A stretch of DNA of 50,263 nucleotides from Alkalihalobacillus pseudalcaliphilus (GCA_001038565.1 LFJO01000001.1:491079-541341); one strand, 5' to 3'. Shown: positions 33,226-42,129, counted from the stretch's first letter. The notes: generated by a model not told the origin, from the letters alone. A program made the numbers and translations.

Positions 33226-34140
33226 ATGAGTGAAAAAGACAACAAATCGGTAGAAACGAATAACGCTTCAAGCGACCAATTAAATAACGCAGCAAAGCAT
33301 CCAACCGAAGCCAAAGAGCAGGAGTCTTCCAGTGAAAAAGCCGAGCACGCTGATTCAGTTACTGACTCTTCTCAAGAGCTTCCCACTCAAGGACCTTTAT
33401 CACTTCAGGATAATCCTGGTGAAAAAATGAACCTAATGTCAGAAGATGCGGCAAAAGATGAATCCAATCAGTCATTACAAGCTGAACAAACAAACGAACC
33501 TAAACCGGATAACCAACAAACAGATAACGAAGAAACCGAGGTTGCAAATGAAGTACCTTCGGATGGAACCGAATCTGATGCTAAAAAAGACGAAGAGCAT
33601 CCACGTTTGTTTGTTTCAAAGCCAAAAGCTAACGATGCCAAAGAGACGAATCAACCGGAAGCCCAAGCGAATTCTGAAACGAGTAAACAAGCTGAGCATC
33701 CAGAAGCAACGACTGACCATCATGAGGAAGCAGCAGACTCCCAAACAAGTAACGAGTTTGATCAGGCTGAGTCGACGTCGATGCAGAGTGAGGAAGCGGA
33801 AGACGGGCAACATGCGGCAGCAGCTGCTATTGTTTCTAACAAGGAAAAGCAAACAAGGTCACCCAAACGACGAGAAAAGTTAAAACAGGATGAAGGAGAA
33901 GCAGAAGAGGAACAGGAGAAAGAGAAGGAGAGCCGTTCTGGAGGACCAAAAGAACGAAAGGGTCGAATTCGTCTCATTCCCCTATGGCTTCGAATCCCTA
34001 TTGTTGTTGCACTATTTGGTGGTAGCCTCATTCTCGGTTTAATGGTCGGCTACGGAATCATCGGAGGACGAGAACCCGCCGACGCCATCAGACCAGAAAT
34101 TTGGTACCACATCCTAGATATAATCAGAGGAAACGAATAA
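33226..34140 (+). CDS. EpuA-type membrane protein with long acidic N-terminal extension
   Basis: The last ~65 residues match the EpuA family, often labelled DNA-directed RNA polymerase subunit beta by annotation pipelines. They comprise a basic RIRLIPLWLRIPIVV start, one membrane helix, GLMVGYGIIGG and PEIWYHILDIIRG. Family members can be only ~60-80 residues, whereas this one is 304 residues because of a ~235-residue low-complexity region rich in Glu, Gln, Asn, Ser and Lys. By the positive-inside rule the extension is probably cytoplasmic. It follows flhP, a common place for this gene. The polymerase label is not supported by anything I see. Confidence 0.75.
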   Translation: MSEKDNKSVETNNASSDQLNNAAKHPTEAKEQESSSEKAEHADSVTDSSQELPTQGPLSLQDNPGEKMNLMSEDAAKDESNQSLQAEQTNEPKPDNQQTDNEETEVANEVPSDGTESDAKKDEEHPRLFVSKPKANDAKETNQPEAQANSETSKQAEHPEATTDHHEEAADSQTSNEFDQAESTSMQSEEAEDGQHAAAAAIVSNKEKQTRSPKRREKLKQDEGEAEEEQEKEKESRSGGPKERKGRIRLIPLWLRIPIVVALFGGSLILGLMVGYGIIGGREPADAIRPEIWYHILDIIRGNE

Positions 34141-34151
34141 AAGGAAATTCA

Positions 34152-34187
34152 AAAACCACACACCTATTGCGAGGTGTGTGGTTTTTA
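34152..34187. terminator. Strong terminator after the EpuA-type gene
   Basis: AAAAACCACACACCT pairs perfectly with AGGTGTGTGGTTTTT around ATTGCG, with A and T tracts on both sides, so it can act in both directions. Confidence 0.92.
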
Positions 34188-34240
34188 AATATGAAAGTTA
34201 ACTAAGTAAGGCTCATTTCATAAGGCATTCCATAAAAGGC

Positions 34241-34288
34241 CCATGTCGGAGTCAAAGACAGCTCCGCCACAAACAAAGATGAAAGTCA
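34241..34288 (+). repeat. Left flank copy of a ~45-bp direct repeat bounding array C
   Basis: The segment CATGTCGGAGTCAAAGACAG and the bases after it, ending in ATGAAAGT, resemble 35698-35741 at roughly three quarters of positions by eye. The two copies bracket the 1.2-kb array. Confidence 0.5.
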
Positions 34289-34317
34289 TCTATCGCGATC
34301 TTAACGATTTATAAGGT

Positions 34318-35515
34318 TTGTGAAGATACGGACGCCAACCTTAGGAGTATCATTCACAAAGAGAGGGTTAATGTGCAGATACGGATGCCAAACCTTGGAT
34401 TATCTGCACAAAAAGGCGGTTAATGTGAAGATACGGAAGCCAAACCTTGGAGTATCTGCACAAAAAGGCGGTTAATGTGAAGATAAGGAAGCCAAACCTT
34501 GGAGTATCTGCACAAAGAGAGGGTTAATGTGAAGATAAGGAGTCCAAACCTTGGAGTAACTGCACAAAGAGAGGGTTAATGTGAAGATACGGAAGCCAAA
34601 TCTTGGAGTAACTGCACAAAGAGAGGGTTAATGTGAAGATAAGGAGTCCAAACCTTGGAGTATCTACACAAAGAAGGGGTTAATGTGAAGATACGGAAGC
34701 CAAATCTTGGAGTAACTGCACAAAAAGGCGGTTAATGTGCAGATACGGAAGCCAAACCTTGGAGTATCTGCACAAAGAGAGGGTTAATGTGAAGATAAGG
34801 AGTCCAAATCTTGGAGTATCTGCACAAAAAGGCGGTTAATGTGAAGATACGGAAGCCAAACCTTGAAGTATCTACACAAAGAGAGGGTTAATGTGAAGAT
34901 ACGGAAGCCAAACCTTGAAGTATCTACACAAAGAAGGGGTTAATGTGAAGATACTGAAGCCAAACCTTGAAGTATCTACACAAAGAGAGGGTTAATGTGA
35001 AGATACGGAAGCCAAATCTTGGAGTATCTGCACAAAGAGAGGGTTAATGTGAAGATACTGAAGCCAAATCTTGGAGTATCTGAACAAAGAGAGGGTTAAT
35101 GTGAAGATACGGAAGCCAAATCTTGGAGTATCTGCACAAAGAAGGGGTTAATGTGAAGATACGGAAGCCAAACCTTGGAGTATCTGCACAAAGAGAGGGT
35201 TAATGTGAAGATACTGAAGCCAAACCTTGAAGTATCTACACAAAGAAGGGGTTAATGTGAAGATAAGGAGTCCAACCCTCGGAGTATCTGAACAAAGAGA
35301 GGGTTAATGTGAAGATAAGGAGTCCAAATCTTGGAGTATCTGCACAAAGAGGAGGTTAATGTGAAGAGACGGAAGCCAACCCTTGGAGTATCTACACAAA
35401 AAGGGGGTTAATGTGAAAATACGGAGGCCAAACCTTGGAGTATCTGCACAAAAAGGGGGTTAATGTGAAGATAAGGAGTCCAACCCTTGGAGTATCTGCA
35501 CGAAAAAGGCTGATC
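34318..35515 (+). repeat. Tandem array C, about 23 units of 51-52 bp (AGATAC family)
   Basis: This is the longest array. GTTAATGTG(A/C)AGATA recurs 22 times after one leading unit. The variable segment is of the CGGAAGCCAAACCTTGGA type, in two subtypes (ACGGAAGCC and AAGGAGTCC) intermixed along the array. Right arms are (G)TATCTGCAC or TATCTACAC. Linkers are AAAGAGAGGGTTAAT or the one-base-shorter AAAAAGGCGGTTAAT. A few units have the perfect left arm GTGCAGATAC. Confidence 0.96.
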
Positions 35516-35625
35516 GAGACAGGTACTCAAAGGAATAAGGTGAGTAACTACACAAAAAGGTCTAATCATGTCAGTTACTCAAGGGGCATGATGTTACAAT
35601 GAGCTCTTGAGCTTAATGATTAGTC
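35505..35625 (+). repeat. Repeat locus D, two units of the GTTACT family fused to array C
   Basis: GACAGGTACTC (35518) and GTCAGTTACTC (35570) are 52 bp apart, separated by GAGTAACTACAC and AAAAAGG. They continue the register of array C within one base, although the arm sequence changes. Confidence 0.8.
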
Positions 35626-35697
35626 GTAACCTGTCATACTGGTAGTGAACTTGACGAGTTTCCGTGCATCACCCTATGAACTTTCGTAAAAAACCGA

Positions 35698-35741
35698 CAT
35701 GGCGAAGCCAAAACCGCTCCGAAACCGACAAAAATGAAAGT
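35698..35741 (+). repeat. Right flank copy of the direct repeat bounding array C
   Basis: CATGGCGAAGCCAAAACCGC through ATGAAAGT mirrors the left copy at 34241-34288. An inverted ACTTTCAT follows at 36017. Confidence 0.5.
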
Positions 35742-35868
35742 AGTGTTTGACTCTTTAACTGTTGGCACTTCGATCATTTCGCCTTTGTTTTTAGTTCTTA
35801 TTCATTTTAATTTTTGTTGTAAGTATGATTTTGACCTTGAGAATGAGCAGTACCCAGCGAACGAAAAC

Positions 35869-36003
35869 ATGCGGAGACTCTCTCGAGAAAAGCTCCCGCG
35901 GGAAGTAGTGGCAGAGCTGAGATCCAGCGGCGTAGCCGATTAGCTCAGCGCCACCCCGCAGGAGACGTGGTAATTTTCGGTAGCGATGAGTAGAACTCCG
36001 CAT
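35869..36003. repeat. Palindromic intergenic element
   Basis: ATGCGGAG (35869-35876) and CTCCGCAT (35996-36003) are perfect inverted ends of a 135-bp segment. Inside are GAGCTGAG facing AGCTCAGC, a CCCGCGGG palindrome and TTTTCGGTAGCGATGAG. It resembles the long GC-rich hairpin elements scattered in Bacillales genomes. A shorter relative lies at 47935-48030. Confidence 0.6.
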
Positions 36004-36112
36004 ACCAGCATGAACTAACTTTCATATAAAAAAACCTCATCTTTTATCACCTGATACTATTACCTGATTTTATGTTATAATAAATCAAACTAGTTTTGAA
36101 AGGATGTATAGA

Positions 36113-36535
36113 ATGATTGGAATTGATGAAATTAAAGAGATTATTCCGCATCGTTATCCTTTTTTGTTATTGGATAAGGTGATTGAATGTGAAGTTGGTC
36201 ATAGTGCAGTCGGTATTAAAAATGTAACGGCTAACGAAGAGTTTTTTAATGGACATTTTCCAGAATATCCAGTTATGCCAGGTGTTTTAATTGTGGAAGC
36301 ATTAGCCCAAACATGTGCAGTCGCGATGCTCCAAAAAGAAGAAAACCGTGGCAAACTTGGGTTATTTGCTAAGATTGATAACTGTCGTTTTAAGACGCCT
36401 GTACGACCTGGAGACCAACTTCGTTTAGAAGTTGAAATTACACGGATGAAGGGACCAGTTGCAAAAGCGAAAGGTGTGGCCACTGTTGATGGCCAAGTAG
36501 CGGCTGAAGCAGAAATGACATTTGCCTTAAAATAA
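36113..36535 (+). CDS. fabZ: 3-hydroxyacyl-ACP dehydratase FabZ
   Basis: It dehydrates beta-hydroxyacyl-ACP in fatty-acid elongation. The 140-residue hot-dog protein has the catalytic His in [14 protein letters not shown] and the catalytic Glu in [16 protein letters not shown] start at the ATG at 36113 because AAAGGA lies eight bases upstream; the ATG at 36104 overlaps that site. It is the ywpB equivalent near flhO/flhP in B. subtilis, here separated from them by the 2-kb repeat region. Confidence 0.95.
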   Translation: MIGIDEIKEIIPHRYPFLLLDKVIECEVGHSAVGIKNVTANEEFFNGHFPEYPVMPGVLIVEALAQTCAVAMLQKEENRGKLGLFAKIDNCRFKTPVRPGDQLRLEVEITRMKGPVAKAKGVATVDGQVAAEAEMTFALK

Positions 36536-36551
36536 AGCAACTTAAGAACGA

Positions 36552-36583
36552 AAGCTTGTTGAATATGGACAAGCTTTTTTTTA
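36552..36583 (+). terminator. Terminator after fabZ
   Basis: AAGCTTGT pairs with ACAAGCTT around an 8-9-nt loop, followed by eight T. Confidence 0.9.
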
Positions 36584-36866
36584 ATCGCAAATAGCTGGTA
36601 CTCGAACTTTCACCCTAAAACAAAAATCCCCCTAAACCCACATAAAGCGACTTTTAAACCTCTCAATTATAAAACCTCTCCCACTTTTTTATGGGAGAAT
36701 TTGTGACAAAGTCTGGATGTAGTATGACATTGCAAAAGAAACCTGCAACCTATAGACGCCAAAAATAATCCTTGTTAAGATACAATCAGACTAACAGATA
36801 AGCGATACAAATAAGGTTAGTCATACTAAAAATCTGAGCTTTATTTACTATTGGAGGTAATTTCAA

Positions 36867-37196
36867 ATGAAAAAATATTTATTAACATCAGCAGCAGCAG
36901 TCGTGTCTTTAGGTCTCCTTACAGCTTGTGGCGGAGACGGAACAGAGGATCCAGCAACAGAGCCAGGAACGGACCCATCTGTTGAAGATCCAGCAACGGA
37001 TGATGGCGGATTAGAAGATGACGGATTAGGTGAAGATGGACTTGAAGACGATGGTTTAGGAGAAGACGGTCTTGAAGATGATGGCTTCGGTGAAGATGGT
37101 GACATGGGCGGCGTTGAAGATGAGAACGACGGCTTTGGTGAAGAAGATGACATGGGTGGCCTAGAAGGTGACGATGAAGGCGAAGATGTAGAATAA
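36867..37196 (+). CDS. Small highly acidic lipoprotein
   Basis: The 109-residue protein has a lipoprotein signal peptide ending in the lipobox LLTACGG, so Cys21 should carry the lipid. Everything after it is low-complexity: repeats of LEDDG and LGEDG units with Gly, Asp and Glu, and almost no Lys or Arg. No fold or function is recognisable. GGAGG stands before the ATG and a terminator follows. The acidity suits a surface exposed to alkaline medium, but that is inference. Confidence 0.8.
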   Translation: MKKYLLTSAAAVVSLGLLTACGGDGTEDPATEPGTDPSVEDPATDDGGLEDDGLGEDGLEDDGLGEDGLEDDGFGEDGDMGGVEDENDGFGEEDDMGGLEGDDEGEDVE

Positions 37197-37210
37197 TATA
37201 GATCAATATA

Positions 37211-37255
37211 AAAAGATGTTCATCGGTCATTTCGACCTTTGAGCATCTTTTTTTT
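37211..37255 (+). terminator. Terminator after the acidic lipoprotein
   Basis: AAAGATGTTCA pairs with TGAGCATCTTT with an inner GGTC/GACC stem, followed by eight T. Confidence 0.88.
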
Positions 37256-37515
37256 GCATAATAAGTGACGAAAATAGCGAAATGTGTTTGAAGCAGGGGT
37301 GTCTCGTTACGTTTGTCGATGAGATGTTCAGTATTTCTAGAAACTCTATTATTTTTCGGGAAATAATAGCTAGAATTGACAGCAAATGATCAGTGACAAA
37401 CAAATAAAAAGTAAAACTCCTTTAATCTGTCAATAGAATTGATGAAACATGTAGGTGTCATCTAAAGATATGACAGGATATCTGTTTAAAACTATTCCTT
37501 TTGGTAAACGTAGCA

Positions 37516-38022
37516 TTAGTCGTTCGACAATCTTGGACCTCGAAGTTTCTTTAAGCAAGCTTTTCTCCAGCTGCTGACTGTATGTTTGGAAACTTGATAG
37601 AGGTGAGCAATTTCGCTGAGCTTCCGATCGTTGATGAAGGTTTCTATCAACCATATTTTTTCGCGCTTAGATAAATGCTTGTACCTTTCCTCGATTTCAT
37701 CTAATAGGGGATGGTTTTCCTCTTGAATGAAAAAGCCAAGCAAACCTTCCGTCTTTGAATCCCATTCTATCATTTCGTGACGGTCTTCATAAATTCGTTC
37801 CTTCCTTAAGTGGTCAATGAGTCCACAACGAACTAAATGTTGGGCGTAGCCTGGGAAAGCTCCTTTTGTTGCATCAAATTGTTGGTAGGCCTTCCATAAA
37901 AGAATTTGGGCCACTTGATAATAATCCTCGTGTTCTTTATAAATATGAAGTTTCTTAAGTTGATTTTTAAGCATTGGTTCATAGCTTACTAGCACCTTTT
38001 CAAATGTATCACCTTTCTCCAA
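37516..38022 (-). CDS. Orphan sigma-70 family RNA polymerase sigma factor
   Basis: This is a 168-residue sigma factor with region 2 (about 30-80: DYYQVAQILLWKAYQQFD and ending GLIDHLRKER) and region 4 (about 118-160: LSKREKIWLIETF, then the helix-turn-helix LSEIAHLYQVSKHTVSSWRK). Regions 1 and 3 are missing, as in small ECF-like factors. No anti-sigma gene is adjacent: the neighbours are a lipoprotein and a metallophosphoesterase. The start is uncertain: TTG at 38022 gives the full frame, while a GTG nine codons later is an alternative. The ~230 bases upstream hold no recognised feature apart from the next gene's terminator. Confidence 0.85.
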   Translation of the reverse strand: MEKGDTFEKVLVSYEPMLKNQLKKLHIYKEHEDYYQVAQILLWKAYQQFDATKGAFPGYAQHLVRCGLIDHLRKERIYEDRHEMIEWDSKTEGLLGFFIQEENHPLLDEIEERYKHLSKREKIWLIETFINDRKLSEIAHLYQVSKHTVSSWRKACLKKLRGPRLSND

Positions 38023-38252
38023 TTAAAACCCCATAACTTGAAAACTAGCTTTCAATTTTTTACCGGTAGCTTCACTTTAATGTAAATATCATGATCGATC
38101 ACAAGGGGATTTTGTAAAAACCCCAAACAAAAAGTGATTGATTTTGGCGTTATCCGTAGGGGATTTGATGAGTTTACAGATGACTAAGTCCCTGATTTAG
38201 CCACTATCAATGAAATTCGTAAACTGCTACAAAACTTCCTGAATCACGATCG

Positions 38253-38283
38253 AAAAAACGACAAGTATATGCGTACTTGTCGT
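38253..38283 (-). terminator. Terminator of the metallophosphoesterase gene
   Basis: On the minus strand ACGACAAGTA pairs with TACTTGTCGT around CGCATA and is followed by T residues. Confidence 0.9.
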
Positions 38284-38333
38284 CACTGAACAATAATGAA
38301 TCCTAAGAATTCGTAACCTATAAATGGAAAAAC

Positions 38334-39440
38334 TTACTCAGTTTCACTTGCTTGCTCACCGGTAAAGGTGATGTTGATAACCATAATTTCAGAGCGGGTG
38401 CCAAAGCGAACGGCTGGTCCCCAAAAGCCAAAGCCAGATGTAACAAAGGAATGGAAATCATCGATTTGTAAATGACCGTAATCATTATCAAACAATAAAC
38501 CGGTGATGATGTTTGCTGGAAAAACTTGGCCGCGATGTGTGTGGCCAGAAACTAACAGGTCGACACCATGTTCGGCTGCTTCTTGGATCTCCACCGGTTG
38601 ATGATCGAGCATAATGATAGGCATATCTTCAGGGATGTCGGCGATTAACTCAGCAATCGAAGCTCTGTCAAAGTTAGTTAAATCCTCACGCCCAACAATA
38701 GCAATGTCATTTTTAGATATAATGACTTCATCCATAAGAAGGGGTATGTTGATTTGCTCAAGCTCAGCCCGTAAACGCATTAAATCTCCACCGTAATAAT
38801 CATGATTTCCTGGCACGGCATAGACCCCGTACTGTGCACGCAGCTGTAGCATTACATCAGAAATTCCTTGGTCAATATAGGGCTGGATATTATCATCAAT
38901 GATATCCCCAGGTATTAAAATCATATCTGGCTCAACTTTTTTGGATAAATGAACGAGCCGCTGCATGTGATTTTCGCCAATGATATCGTTAATGTGAAGA
39001 TCTGCTGCTAATAAAACCGTCAACTCCTGGTCTTCTTCTGTAATCGATTTGTCGATGGTAATTTCGTACTCTCGAATGACAGGGGACCAAGCGTTATAAG
39101 AGCCGTAAATCATGACAAATAACAAAAAGGCAGACACGACATAACCTAATGGTACTTTCCATCTTTTTTTACTAGCAAAATAAATAAGGTTAACGAGTGG
39201 TAAGAGAATGAGACTGTATCCAACGATAATCAGCCAATAACCACCGATTAACTCTAAAAGTATTGAAGGAATAAAATAAGAGGCTATGTAAGCGGACGAG
39301 AATAAAACAATAATCAGGATATAGGTTTTTTTATACGTGAACGAAAAAGCGGCTTGAAGCCAACGCCAACCATTAAAACCCGCATAAAAACAAAGAGAAC
39401 TATATATTAAAATGAATAATAGGAAATAAAGTATAGCCAT
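38334..39440 (-). CDS. Membrane-anchored metallophosphoesterase, YkuE/YaeI-like
   Basis: The 368-residue protein has three or four N-terminal membrane helices (to about residue 120) and a C-terminal calcineurin-type domain. Metal motifs appear in order: LLAADLHIND (Asp-x-His), IPGDIIDD (Gly-Asp), VPGNHDYYG (Gly-Asn-His-Asp) and SGHTHRGQVFP (Gly-His-x-His). Relatives act on UDP-diacylglucosamine-like lipids or other phosphoesters at the membrane; the substrate here is not known. I start at the ATG at 39440 behind AAAGGA rather than 39467. Confidence 0.9.
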   Translation of the reverse strand: MAILYFLLFILIYSSLCFYAGFNGWRWLQAAFSFTYKKTYILIIVLFSSAYIASYFIPSILLELIGGYWLIIVGYSLILLPLVNLIYFASKKRWKVPLGYVVSAFLLFVMIYGSYNAWSPVIREYEITIDKSITEEDQELTVLLAADLHINDIIGENHMQRLVHLSKKVEPDMILIPGDIIDDNIQPYIDQGISDVMLQLRAQYGVYAVPGNHDYYGGDLMRLRAELEQINIPLLMDEVIISKNDIAIVGREDLTNFDRASIAELIADIPEDMPIIMLDHQPVEIQEAAEHGVDLLVSGHTHRGQVFPANIITGLLFDNDYGHLQIDDFHSFVTSGFGFWGPAVRFGTRSEIMVINITFTGEQASETE

Positions 39441-39563
39441 AAAACAAATCCTTTCATTAAATATCATCTACCCAAAATAGCATACATGTGATGGATATAA
39501 AATGTAAACTGAAAGCCCTTCATTCTCAAAGAAATTTTCATGACATGAGATTGGAGAGGGGCA

Positions 39564-39598
39564 TAAAAAACACCCATTTTTTCCAAGATGGGTGTTTG
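39564..39598 (-). terminator. Terminator of the S1C protease gene
   Basis: On the minus strand AACACCCAT pairs with ATGGGTGTT around CTTGGAAAAA and is followed by TTTT. Confidence 0.9.
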
Positions 39599-39613
39599 GT
39601 ACATAAATTGAAG

Positions 39614-41170
39614 CTATTCGTTATCCACCGTAGCTGTTTCTGATGTCGAACGAGTTTGATGTTCATCCACCGTATTTGTCTGGTTACTAGAAGCTGAATG
39701 GTTTTCTTCCTGTTGTGGCTCTTCCGCTAAACTAGGCTGCTCTTCATTAATTTCGGCCTGCAGTTCATTTTGTTTTTGAAGTGACTTTGCCGTTTTGTTA
39801 TTTGAAGATGTTTTATCTAAAGAATTGGTCTCTTCCTTTTCTTGTTCAGCGTGCTTTTCTACTTGCTCTTTTGGTTGTTCATTATCTTCTTGTTGGTTGT
39901 CCCGGTCACTCGAGTTATTGCTTTGACTAGAAGAAGGTGTACTTGAGCTTACACTATCACTTGCTTCGCTTTCCTCACGCGGAGTACCTTCCTCATTGCC
40001 TTGTGTATCTGAGTCATCAATAACAATCGCACTGTCATCACCATATAAAACAAGCAACTCGTCTTGAAGAAGTGGTGATTGTACCCACTCCTGAATGAGT
40101 GAATCAACTGTAAAGAGTGGAATGGTGTAGCTGATACTATCTCGATTTTTATCCATGGCTGAATTAATACCTACAATTTGCCCGCTCTCAAGTGAGATAA
40201 GTGGTCCACCACTGCTACCAGGTTGGGTTCTTGCAGAAGATTCATAAATATTCATATAGTAAAAACTATCAATGGAAAAATTAATACCGATTTCTGTTAT
40301 TTGACCACTTGTCATTCGGAAACCCTCTCCTTGAGGTGTCCCTAATGTAATGACCTCATCACCAATGCCTAATTGATTGGCGCGATCGAGCGGTGCGGAG
40401 CTTTTCCCAATAAAATCATTAACTAGTAAAACAGCTACATCTGTTTCATTTGAATAACCAATTACTTCAGCCACATGGACTGTACCTTCCTGAGTTTCGA
40501 CGTCTACATGAAGGTCTCCTTTAACAACGTGGGCATTGGTAATCACAATCCCTTGGTCGTTATATAGAAAACCTGAACCTTGGTGGGTCGTCGAGTATAT
40601 GGTGAAGACTTGGTTTCTAATTTCACTAAGTAGGTACTGACGACGCTCTTCTTTTTCTTTTTCTAGCTTTTCCTGCTCATTTTCTCCATTCTCCTCGGCG
40701 TCCTTTTCGCTGTCGGAGCTATCTGAATCGGCTTTTTCGTCTTCAGTGGAAGTGTCATTTTCTACTTCTACCTCTTGTTTTTCGTTATCTAAAGAGTCCT
40801 CTTCGTTATTTATTTCTTCATTATTTGTATTATCTTCTGATTCATCTGTATCAACATCGATAACGATAGTTTGATCGTTATGTTCAACCGGTTCCTCTTT
40901 TTCCTCTTCATCTGGTACTACGGTTTTTTCTTCATTTTCCTTTAAAAAATCAGGCGTGCTCGTATCTTTTGGTTGGGTCTGGATACTTGCAGTTACATGC
41001 TCGTTCATGACTTTTGGTGTCTGGTTAGCATTTGTGTAATAAGATCCAAAACCAATAACGACTGCGAGTAGTAAAGCGGCAAAAAAGGAAATGAAGATTA
41101 GGCTACGTTTATTTATTTTCGAAAAAAGAGAAGGGTTGGCATTATCGAATTCATTTGGTCGATTGCTCAT
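39614..41170 (-). CDS. Membrane-anchored S1C (HtrA-like) serine protease without PDZ domain
   Basis: The 518-residue protein has one membrane helix (about 22-45), a very acidic linker (about 55-180), a trypsin-like domain and a low-complexity tail of ~130 residues. The triad is visible: His in VITNAHVVKG, Asp in ETDVAVLL and Ser in PGSSGGPLIS. A PDZ domain, standard in Bacillus HtrA/HtrB, is not visible; the tail is Ser, Glu, Gln and Asn rich instead. It may be a surface quality-control protease. The ATG at 41170 has GGAGGG six bases upstream. Confidence 0.9.
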   Translation of the reverse strand: MSNRPNEFDNANPSLFSKINKRSLIFISFFAALLLAVVIGFGSYYTNANQTPKVMNEHVTASIQTQPKDTSTPDFLKENEEKTVVPDEEEKEEPVEHNDQTIVIDVDTDESEDNTNNEEINNEEDSLDNEKQEVEVENDTSTEDEKADSDSSDSEKDAEENGENEQEKLEKEKEERRQYLLSEIRNQVFTIYSTTHQGSGFLYNDQGIVITNAHVVKGDLHVDVETQEGTVHVAEVIGYSNETDVAVLLVNDFIGKSSAPLDRANQLGIGDEVITLGTPQGEGFRMTSGQITEIGINFSIDSFYYMNIYESSARTQPGSSGGPLISLESGQIVGINSAMDKNRDSISYTIPLFTVDSLIQEWVQSPLLQDELLVLYGDDSAIVIDDSDTQGNEEGTPREESEASDSVSSSTPSSSQSNNSSDRDNQQEDNEQPKEQVEKHAEQEKEETNSLDKTSSNNKTAKSLQKQNELQAEINEEQPSLAEEPQQEENHSASSNQTNTVDEHQTRSTSETATVDNE

Positions 41171-41659
41171 CAAATACCCTCCTTCTATCTTTGTTTAGAG
41201 ATCGGTTCAACGAAAGGATAGAGTCCGTTATGTATCCGAATCTATCAATAGTATACCCACATTATAACAAGTGCTATCAGTATTGGGACAATTAAAATAA
41301 AAATATAGAAAAAAGTAGCTAGTTTTTAAGAGTACGATGTGTCTTTTTGGGGTAAATAAGTCTGAATGGCTCTATATATAAGACGGGTTCACCGAACAAA
41401 TAGTTTCATATTTACGGTAAATGTCATATATAATGAGCCCATTATTAATTCGTTTCTGAACACAATCTTCTGTTGGAATCAGTAATCTATTCCTTATTTT
41501 TCAATTGATTAAACATTTAGAGGGGAAAATGGGGATTAGAACATGGATTATTTATAGAGGAAGAAAGGAACGTTTAAAGCAAAACGAGGACCCTTTGTTT
41601 TAGTGAGGTGCCACAAGTTTGGTTTGATCGGAATTATTATGTTGGGGTTGTTTTCAGGA
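41171..41659. other. Gap between the divergent protease and RND genes
   Basis: I see only AT-rich sequence with no credible ORF or RNA gene. Both genes must be transcribed outward from this 0.96-kb region, but no confident promoter was found. Confidence 0.5.
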
Positions 41660-41860
41660 ATAGGAGGGTAGAGTGAAGATATGGTGAACATAGTTTGATG
41701 AGGGCTCTGCGAGAGGGGGAAAAGTTACATAAGGAAGTTTATGACACTTTAGCGTAGATAAAAGTAATCGAACAAAGGGAGGGAAGCGGCCATTTCGAGT
41801 AGAAAAGAAAGGTAGTAGTGGCCGTATAGAGAGGGAAGCAGCCACTTCCAGTAAAAATAA
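41660..41860 (+). repeat. Repeat locus I, 52-bp period (GCGGCC family)
   Basis: GGGAAGC(G/A)GCC recurs at 41781 and 41833, 52 bp apart. GTGGC and GCCAC face each other around CGTATAGAGAGGGAAGCA, which contains the purine linker. Earlier sequence (GAGTGAAGATATGG, GCGAGAGGGGGAAAAG) looks like decayed units. Confidence 0.6.
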
Positions 41861-42129
41861 ACACCTGAAGTGGACCAAAAAGCACCCAAATGGACCAAAG
41901 TTAGAACCTCAAAATAGTCCATTATCTAGGCACAATACTACAGCATAGCCACACACCAACCAGCCCTAGCAACGATCCCAGAGCACTCAGTGGCAGCTGT
42001 ACATTCATGTAAGTCGGAAATATATCACATAAGCACGACTTCAAGTTACCAAAAAGCATTTTTAGGTCCATTATTATTCATTTAGTCAATAGGCGTTCAT
42101 TTAAATAAGGAAAGAAGGTCAAAGCAGCG

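Noticed and set aside
35734-35943. 69-residue plus-strand ORF
   Set aside because: It runs into the palindromic element, has no convincing ribosome site and shows no recognisable protein features.
41171-42129. MarR/TetR-type regulator gene for the RND pump
   Set aside because: There is no ORF with a helix-turn-helix between the protease and pump genes; the open frame at 41654-41878 is a repeat-derived artefact.
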